A stretch of 64,000 nt of DNA from CAVPTL01 sp963729195 (GTDB lineage Bacteria > Actinomycetota > Thermoleophilia > Gaiellales > JAICJC01). The notes below the pieces were generated by a model. It was not told the origin of the DNA, did no database searches, and saw nothing but the letters and a program-made list of their open reading frames with translations. Positions 58,619-64,000 of this stretch are shown here, piece after piece. The position numbers and the translations under genes are program-made. The stretch spans positions 62,001 through 126,000 of the forward strand of contig CAVSNF010000031.1 in NCBI GenBank assembly GCA_963729195.1. Direction: 5' to 3'. How positions within the stretch are numbered: the stretch's first letter is position 1; every line of letters starts with the position of its first letter.

Positions 58619-59582
58619 CTTCAGCGTCATCGAGCTCGACGTCGGAGTCGGCATCCGTCTCCGACTCTCCCCGGGCATCGGTGATGATGCTGCGAAGTGA
58701 CGAGCCCTGCGAGCGCTCGAAGCCGAACACGTCGACGTCGTCGCGCTGCTCGTCCGACTGCTCGTCGGACTGCTCAGCGGTCTCGGTGTCGGTGTCAGCG
58801 GTGGGCTCGGAGTCGGTCTCGACCTCGGCGTCGACGGTCTCAACCTGCTCCTCGGCCACGATCTCGGCCTCGGCCTCAGTGTCGGTCTCGATCTCGGTCT
58901 CGACGATCTCCTGCACCGGCTCGGGCAGCGCCAGGCTGGCCCGGGCCTGCTCGATGGCACCCAGCACCTGCGACTGCACCTTGTTGGCGTCGGCGACCAG
59001 CGCGTCGGCTTCCCGCTTGCGCTCCTCGGCCTCGGCCAGCACCTCGGCGACCCGCGCCTGTGCCTGCGCGTCGCGGTCGGCCAGAGCCTGCTCGAAGCGC
59101 TCGCGCTCGGCCTGCAGCTCGGCTTCCAGTGCCTGCCGCAGCTGCTCGCCCTCGCCCTGAGCCTCCTGCACGATGTGCTCGCCGCGCACGCGCGCCTCGT
59201 CCAGGTGGGACTTGGCGGCCTCGCCGGCCTCTTCCAGCAGGCGCTCGCGCTCGCGGTGAATCTCCTCCACCTCGAGGTTGGACGCGGCCTTGACCTCGGC
59301 CAGCTCGTTCTGGACGAACGCGTCCAGCGAGCTGATGGTGCGCTCCACGGCGTTCTTGAGTCCGTCCAGATCGGCGGACGGGCGGTCGGTGGGCTCGGAC
59401 AGGGTCTGCTCGACCGGCTGCTCGATCGGAATCTGTGCGACCACAGGCTCGGGAGCCTCGGCCACAGGCATCTCACTCAGCTGATCGGCGAGATCAGCAA
59501 GAAACTGATCGACCTCCTCGGGGTTGTATCCCGTGGGGGTGAGAGTGAATGACGCATTTCTGATACTCGCAAGATCGACCAT
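58605..59582 (-). CDS. DivIVA-like coiled-coil protein
   Basis: A 325-residue protein with a DivIVA-type N-terminus (LASIRNASFTLTPTGYNPEEVDQFLADLADQLS), a long coiled coil from about residue 75 to 225 rich in Glu, Ala, Arg and Leu (LEVEEIHRERERLLEEAGEAAKSHLDEARVRGE), and a highly acidic tail (ETDTEAEAEIVAEEQVETVDAEVETDSEPTADTDTE). It should bind curved membrane and organise polar growth or division. The acidic tail is longer than in most homologues. AGGAGG lies 8 bp before the ATG. Intact, first gene of a unit with the HD-GYP-like protein. Confidence 0.83.
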   Translation of the reverse strand: MVDLASIRNASFTLTPTGYNPEEVDQFLADLADQLSEMPVAEAPEPVVAQIPIEQPVEQTLSEPTDRPSADLDGLKNAVERTISSLDAFVQNELAEVKAASNLEVEEIHRERERLLEEAGEAAKSHLDEARVRGEHIVQEAQGEGEQLRQALEAELQAERERFEQALADRDAQAQARVAEVLAEAEERKREADALVADANKVQSQVLGAIEQARASLALPEPVQEIVETEIETDTEAEAEIVAEEQVETVDAEVETDSEPTADTDTETAEQSDEQSDEQRDDVDVFGFERSQGSSLRSIITDARGESETDADSDVELDDAEDAAA

Positions 59583-59712
59583 GGAACTGCCTCCTGAAGG
59601 GAAACCGGGCGCGGGTGAGGACGGGGGTGCTTCCCGTATCGGCGTCTGGCAGCACAGCTTTAGCCCGGGTTCCTCTCACACGCCGATCCCGGCGGGGTAG
59701 GCTTGCGGGTCG

Positions 59713-60630
59713 ATGAGCAGTACCAGCGAACGCTCCCGGATCGCCGTGATCGGCGCCGCATTGGATCTCGGATCGGGGCGCCGCGGGGTCGATATGGGGC
59801 CTTCCGCGATCCGCTACGGCGGGCTCGAGGAGCGGCTGGGCGCGCTTGGGCTGGATCGCTATGACCGCGGAAACGTGGGCGCCCCCACGGTTGAGCGGCT
59901 CGATCAGGGCGACTCATCCACGCGCTACTGGGATTCCATCAAGCAGACCTGTGAGGAGCTGGCCCGCGAGGTGGCAGAGGTCGTCACCGCCGGCGAGGTG
60001 CCGCTGGTGCTGGGTGGCGACCACTCGATCGCGATCGGGACGCTGGGCGGGCTGGCCCGCGCCCACGGCGCACCCGGCGGGGTGGTCTGGGTCGACGCCC
60101 ATTCCGACATCAACACGCCGGTCAGCTCACCCAGCGGCAACGTGCACGGGATGCCGCTGGCGGTCACGCTGGGGCTCTCCGACGACGAGCGGTTCAAGAG
60201 CGACGCCTGGCCGATTCCCTCGGTGCTGGGCGAGCACGCCGTGCTGGTGGGGGTGCGCAGCATCGATGACGGCGAGCGCGAGCATCTGCGCCGGGCCGGC
60301 GTGACCGTGTTCAGCATGTACGACATCGATCGCCACGGGATGCATCACGTGATGGAGCACGCCGTGCGGGTGGCGTCGGGCGGCGCCTTCATGCACGTCT
60401 CGTTCGACATGGACGTGGTCGATCCCGATCAGGCGCCGGGCGTGGGCACGCCGGTACGCGGCGGCATCACCTACCGCGAAGCCCACCTGGCCATGGAGAT
60501 CCTCGCCAGCCGTGACCTGATCACCTCGCTGGAGATCGTCGAGGTAAACCCCGTGCTGGACGAGCACAACGCCACCGGCAGCCTCGCCGTCGAACTCGCC
60601 TGCTCCGCCTTCGGCAAACGCATCTTGTGA
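59713..60630 (+). CDS. rocF: Arginase
   Basis: Binuclear manganese ureohydrolase converting arginine to ornithine and urea; 305 residues, intact. Metal-binding motifs: LVLGGDHSIAIGT, WVDAHSDINTP and SFDMDVVDPDQAPGVGTP; GNVHGMPLAVTLGL and EIVEVNPVLDEHNATG are more typical of arginases than agmatinases. Length is close to that of Bacillus RocF. No arginine transporter or ornithine aminotransferase is adjacent. The 130-bp gap upstream contains no gene that I can see. The TGA stop is supplied by a family A palindrome. Confidence 0.9.
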   Translation: MSSTSERSRIAVIGAALDLGSGRRGVDMGPSAIRYGGLEERLGALGLDRYDRGNVGAPTVERLDQGDSSTRYWDSIKQTCEELAREVAEVVTAGEVPLVLGGDHSIAIGTLGGLARAHGAPGGVVWVDAHSDINTPVSSPSGNVHGMPLAVTLGLSDDERFKSDAWPIPSVLGEHAVLVGVRSIDDGEREHLRRAGVTVFSMYDIDRHGMHHVMEHAVRVASGGAFMHVSFDMDVVDPDQAPGVGTPVRGGITYREAHLAMEILASRDLITSLEIVEVNPVLDEHNATGSLAVELACSAFGKRIL

Positions 60631-60655
60631 ATAACGGTGCCAGGCACCGTTATTC
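60629..60655. repeat. Palindrome A, copy 7
   Basis: Perfect 27-bp copy. It includes the arginase stop codon (TGA 60628-60630) and is followed 9 bp later by the inverted R3 copy. Confidence 0.95.
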
Positions 60656-60663
60656 ACCGAACG

Positions 60664-60810
60664 TCGATGTACGACTGACGCCCTGAGGCGAAGGCCGCCT
60701 CAGTCTGTGGCAAGGATCGAGCGGTGGGCGGAGCGGAGGCGTGGTAAAGCCACGTTGAGCACCGCACCACCGCGTGGGACGCCGCCACAGGCCCAACGGA
60801 CCAGCCTCAG
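60664..60810. repeat. R3 element, copy b (inverted)
   Basis: Reverse complement closely matches 15304-15450, with a handful of mismatches over the first 105 bp and more in the last 35. The element begins, on the minus strand, with the RarA stop codon (CTGAGGCTGG), exactly as copy a begins with a stop codon. The outer arms CTGAGGC and GCCTCAG can pair. Confidence 0.88.
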
Positions 60811-62026
60811 TGGTAGCGGCGGTTCACGAGCTCGTCGGGCATGTATTGCTGGTCGGCTGCGGCGGCGGGGTCGCTGGGCGGGTAGCGGTAGCCGACGCCG
60901 TGGCCCAGGGCCTTGGCCCCCGGGTATGAGCCGTCGCGCAGGTGCGGCGGCGGTCGCAGCGCGCCGCGTTCGCGCACGTCGTCGAGCGCCGCCGAGATCG
61001 CTTTGTAGGCCTCGTTCGACTTGGGCGCCCGGGCCAGGTAGGCGGCGCACTGGGAGAGGTTGATGCGGCACTCGGGGAGGCCCACGAACTCGACCGCCCG
61101 CGCGGTGGCGACGGCCACCTCGAGCGCCCGCGGGTCGGCGTTTCCGACGTCTTCGGAGGCGAACACGATCATCCGCCGGGCCAGGAACTTGGGATCCTCG
61201 CCGCCCGCGATCATGACCGCCAGGTAGTACACCGCTGCGTCGGCGTCGGAGCCGCGCATGCTCTTGATGAACGCCGAGATCGTGTCGTAGTGACGGTCGC
61301 CGCCCTTGTCGTAGAGCAGCGGCTGCCTTGCGGGCAGCATCCGCCACGTCAGTCGTCCGAGACGACGCCGTCGGTGGCGACGGCGGCCGCCGCCTCGATG
61401 ATGTTGAGCGCGTTTCGGCCGTCGCCCCCGGCGGCCGACACGATCGTCTCCCGCACCCCGTCGGCCAGCGACACGCCCAGCTCTGCCGCGCCGCGCTCCA
61501 CGATCCGGCCCAGCGCGTCGCGGTCGATCGCATCCAGCTGGTACAGCTGGCAGCGCGACAGAAGCGCCGAGTTGACCTCGAAGTAGGGGTTCTCGGTGGT
61601 CGCGCCGATCAGCGTCACCAAGCCCGGACTCGACCGCCGGCAAGAGCGCGTCCTGCTGGCCCTTGTTGAAGCGATGGATCTCGTCCAGAAACAGGATCGT
61701 GCGTTGCCCCGACGCGCCCAGCCGCTCGTTCGCCTGGGCCAGTACCCGCCGCACATCGGCCACGCCCGTCTGCACCGCCGAGAGCTCCACGAAATCCGCC
61801 CGGGTGCTGTGGGCGACGATCCGCGCCAAGGTGGTCTTGCCGCTGCCCGGCGGGCCGAAGAAGATCATCGACGGCACCCGGTCGGCGGCGATCGCGCGGC
61901 GCAGGCCGCTGTCGGGCCCGACCACGTCGGCCTGGCCCTCGAACTGGTCGAGCGTCTGCGGCCGCAGACGCTGCGCCAGCGGGGCAGCCGTGGCCAGTCG
62001 AACCTCGGCCGAATCTGAGAACAGGT
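60807..62026 (-). CDS. rarA: RarA/MgsA-type AAA+ recombination ATPase, frameshifted three times
   Basis: Clamp-loader-like ATPase acting at stalled replication forks, about 404 residues. Joined text: DLFSDSAEVRLATAAPLAQRLRPQTLDQFEGQADVVG, Walker A MIFFGPPGSGKTTLARIV, ELSAVQTGVADVRRVL, Walker B ILFLDEIHRFNKGQQDALLP, sensor TLIGATTENPYFEVNSALLSRC, then the C-terminal domain QPLLYDKGGDRHYDTISAFIKSMRGSDADAA and YPPSDPAAAADQQYMPDELVNRRYH. Extra bases near 61625, 61355 and 61330 split it. No ATG, GTG or TTG precedes FSDSAEV in frame; a CTG at 62024-62026 could start at LFSDSAEV. Divergent from the M20 gene. The stop lies in R3 copy b. Confidence 0.87.
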
Positions 62027-62047
62027 CGCCTGAGATGGGCTAAAGCC

Positions 62048-62053
62048 TATACT
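62048..62053 (+). promoter_or_regulatory. -10 box of M20 peptidase gene
   Basis: TATACT, 7 bp before ATG 62061 (leaderless), in the same CTATACTCG context as the alcohol dehydrogenase at 41194. On the minus strand the region reads AGTATA and may also serve rarA. Confidence 0.5.
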
Positions 62054-62060
62054 CGGTCCC

Positions 62061-63368
62061 ATGATCACCACCGACTTGCGCAGCGAAGCCAGCGCACTGC
62101 TTTCGTCGCTGATCCGCATCAACACCACCAATCCGCCGGGCAACGAGACCGCCGCCGCCGAGCACCTGGCGGCCTACCTGGCCGAGGCCGGCGTGACCGC
62201 CACGCTGGTCGGCGACGACCCCCAGCGCCAGAACCTGGTGGCCCGGATTCCCGGCCGCGGCACCGGTCCCTCGCTGCTGCTGCTGGGCCACACCGACGTG
62301 GTCGTGGCCGACCCCGACGAGTGGACCGTGCCGCCCTTCGGAGGCGTCGACCGCGACGAGTACATCTGGGGCCGCGGCGCACTCGACATGAAGGGCCAGG
62401 TGGCCGCCGAGACGGTGGCGTTCGCCACCCTCGCGCGCGAAGGCTGGCAGGGAAACGGCGACCTGGTGCTGTGCTCGGTCGCCGACGAGGAGGTCAGCGT
62501 CGGCATCGGAGCGTCCTGGATCGTCGAGGCCCGGCCGGAGCTGGTGCGCACCGACTACGTCCTCAACGAGGGCGGCGGCGAGCGGATCGAGCACAACGGC
62601 AGGATCGTGTACAACGTCGATGTCGGCGAGAAGATGTGCTCGGCCTTCGAGATCACCGTGCACGGCCGCAGCGCCCACGCCTCCGGTGCGTTCATCTCCG
62701 ACAACGCGCTGCCCAAGATCGTTCCGGTGATCGAGCGGATCGAGCGGATGACGCGGCCGGTGCACGATCTGCCCGAGCTGCGCGCGTTCCTGGCGGCGAT
62801 CGGGGCAGAGGGCGCCGACGCCACCGCGCTGGCGCGTGAGTCGCGCGCGTCGAACCGTGCCCTGACCGAGGTGCTGGGGCCGATGCTGGGCGCGGTGATC
62901 ACCCCCACCGGGCTGGAGGCCTCGCCTCGCGCCAGCCTCAACGTCGTCCCCGGCCGATGTGTACTGCGCTGCGACTGCAGGATCCTGCCGGGCCAGACCC
63001 AGGAGCAGCTGCGGGCCGCAGTGGCCGCCGCCCTGGACGGGATCGAGCACGACTTCGCCTTCGTCGAGAGCGTCGGCGGCACCAGCTCACCGGCAGATAC
63101 ACCGCTGTTCGAGACGATCCAGGCGTTCGTGCCCACGATCGTCCCCGGCGCCGTCGCAGTGCCCACGATCTCGTCGGGGTTCACCGACAGCCACTACTTC
63201 CGCGAGGCCTTCGGCAACGTCGCCTACGGCTTCATGCCCAAACGCACCGATCCGCTCGAGACCTGGCCGCTGGTGCATTCCGGCGACGAGCGGGTGTCCA
63301 AGGACGACCTGGAGCTGGCCACGTCGTTCTTCCTGCACGCCGCGCGCACGATCGGGGAGCTGGAATGA
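62061..63368 (+). CDS. M20-family metallopeptidase / deacylase
   Basis: Zinc peptidase-fold enzyme of 435 residues, intact, in the group of acetylornithine deacetylase, succinyl-diaminopimelate desuccinylase and carboxypeptidase G2-like proteins. Metal and catalytic residues: LLLLGHTDVV, IWGRGALDMKGQ, CSVADEEVSVGIGA, and the C-terminal His of PLVHSGDERV. The dimerisation insert (CSAFEITVHGRSAHAS...) is complete. Next to arginase and RarA, but no arginine-biosynthesis gene is adjacent, so the substrate is open. Its stop overlaps the DUF1385 gene (ATGA). Confidence 0.88.
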   Translation: MITTDLRSEASALLSSLIRINTTNPPGNETAAAEHLAAYLAEAGVTATLVGDDPQRQNLVARIPGRGTGPSLLLLGHTDVVVADPDEWTVPPFGGVDRDEYIWGRGALDMKGQVAAETVAFATLAREGWQGNGDLVLCSVADEEVSVGIGASWIVEARPELVRTDYVLNEGGGERIEHNGRIVYNVDVGEKMCSAFEITVHGRSAHASGAFISDNALPKIVPVIERIERMTRPVHDLPELRAFLAAIGAEGADATALARESRASNRALTEVLGPMLGAVITPTGLEASPRASLNVVPGRCVLRCDCRILPGQTQEQLRAAVAAALDGIEHDFAFVESVGGTSSPADTPLFETIQAFVPTIVPGAVAVPTISSGFTDSHYFREAFGNVAYGFMPKRTDPLETWPLVHSGDERVSKDDLELATSFFLHAARTIGELE

Positions 63369-64000
63369 CCGAGGAGCCCAAAGACAAGGTTCGGCTGGGC
63401 GGAATGGCGCTTCGCAACGGCATTCTGGTGCACAGCTTCGACCACTGGGCTGCGGCGGTGCGGACGCCCGCCGGTGAGATCAAGATGGCCTCGGGGCGAA
63501 AGCCCGACCTGCCCGAACTGTTGGTGGGAACGCCGGTGGTGCGAGGCGTCGCGCGGATGGCCGAGGTGGCCTATCTGCTCCCCACCATGCGGCGGCGGCT
63601 GCCGGAGGCACGGCTGCCGTTCGAGGCTCCCGGCATGGGAGCTGCGCTGGCGGCCTCGGCGCTGATCAGCACGGTGGCGCGGCGCTCGAAGCTGCCGGTG
63701 GCGGCTGCCGAGGCGGTCGCGGTGGGAATGTCACTGGTGCCGGCGCTTTTGGCGATCCGCGGCTCGCAGGTGGCCGGCTATCACGGCGCCGAGCACAAGG
63801 CCATCGGCGGCTACGAGCAGGACACCGACGCCATCGACGTGACCAAGGAGCACGAGCGCTGCGGCTCGCACATGGTCGGCCCGATGCTGGTCGCAACGGC
63901 GGCCGGCAGCACCCTGGTCGCGCGCATGCCGGCCAGCCGGCGGGGGCCGGCGCGGCTGCTCACCGGGATGGCGGCGGTGGGCGTCGCCGCCGAGACGTTC
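63365..64000 (+). CDS. DUF1385 membrane protein, 3' end outside window
   Basis: The reading frame is open to the end of the window (212 codons). Text matching DUF1385: RLGGMALRNGILVHSFDHWAAAVRTPAGEI, GTPVVRGVARMAEVAYLL, then IRGSQVAGYHGAEHKAIGGYEQD, the GAEHK signature with a likely metal-binding His pair, and HERCGSHMVG. The family consists of membrane proteins of unknown function that are frequent in Thermoleophilia and Firmicutes; helices appear at MGAALAASALISTVA and AVAVGMSLVPALLAI. ATGA overlap with the M20 gene implies cotranslation. Confidence 0.85.
   Translation, partial: MTEEPKDKVRLGGMALRNGILVHSFDHWAAAVRTPAGEIKMASGRKPDLPELLVGTPVVRGVARMAEVAYLLPTMRRRLPEARLPFEAPGMGAALAASALISTVARRSKLPVAAAEAVAVGMSLVPALLAIRGSQVAGYHGAEHKAIGGYEQDTDAIDVTKEHERCGSHMVGPMLVATAAGSTLVARMPASRRGPARLLTGMAAVGVAAETF

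Noticed and set aside
57305..59476. 723-residue reading frame on the minus strand covering the HD-GYP-like and DivIVA-like genes
   Set aside because: The first part is the out-of-frame shadow of the DivIVA-like gene (Arg/Ser/Pro-rich); only the middle part is the real HD-GYP-like protein, which starts at 58618.
59583..59712. Possible tRNA in the gap before arginase
   Set aside because: A GGGTTC stretch near 59686 has no matching acceptor stem, anticodon arm or T-loop consensus.

Overview
The window is GC-rich, densely packed DNA in which neighbouring genes often overlap as ATGA, GTGA or TGATG. The gene content (DUF1385, DUF2277, DivIVA-like protein, LigD polymerase domain, many TetR/GntR/MarR regulators, TAnnnT -10 boxes a few bases before start codons) points to an actinomycete, most likely Thermoleophilia/Solirubrobacterales. 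That placement is inference; there is no rRNA or tRNA gene here. About 50 protein genes are visible. Some twenty are broken by frame changes, and every one that could be resolved is a net gain of one base (occasionally two), as expected from uncorrected insertion errors in a long-read assembly. These genes are annotated across the breaks.

Layout. 1-2352: end of an MFS permease and glpK. 2434-19016: catabolic island with an acyl-CoA dehydrogenase, GntR regulator, amino-acid-type permease, carboxymuconolactone-decarboxylase-like protein, two FAH-family hydrolase/isomerases, an extradiol dioxygenase, an HpaB-type hydroxylase, an acetoacetate-decarboxylase-like protein, an HpaE-type aldehyde dehydrogenase, a cytochrome P450, a glutamine-synthetase-like ligase, PhzF, iron-dependent alcohol dehydrogenase and an MFS exporter. 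Three copies of one operator-like motif link the regulator, the permease and the main operon. 19077-26047: TetR, DUF2277, MarR, Lon, arylamine N-acetyltransferase, a small membrane protein and a two-component system. 26133-35962: LigD polymerase domain, two GGDEF-EAL proteins, S9 peptidase, NfuA-type Fe-S protein, ABC exporter. 36267-42317: cystathionine gamma-synthase, cystathionine beta-synthase, M55 peptidase, AlkZ/YcaQ-like protein, zinc alcohol dehydrogenase. 42324-47880: PilZ protein, C45 acyltransferase, secreted transglycosylase-like protein, TetR/MFS pair, RHH/Doc toxin-antitoxin. 47997-53204: a giant secreted repeat protein and a lipoprotein. 53238-64000: UspA, a molybdenum hydroxylase operon, a thioredoxin-like/degenerate HD-GYP fusion, DivIVA, arginase, RarA, M20 peptidase, DUF1385.

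The intergenic DNA is unusual. Thirteen copies of two interchangeable palindromes (families A and B) sit almost only in gaps between genes and supply the stop codons of five genes. A self-complementary element of about 140 bp fills two convergent gaps exactly, from one stop codon to a palindrome carrying the other. Most striking, two loci (36027-36168 and 41005-41146) carry the same compact RNA-like sequence behind a conserved promoter (TTGCAC, 17 bp, TACTGT/TACTTT), with a closing stem supported by a compensatory base change and a family A palindrome downstream. This looks like a duplicated small structured RNA gene or riboswitch that I cannot assign to a known family.
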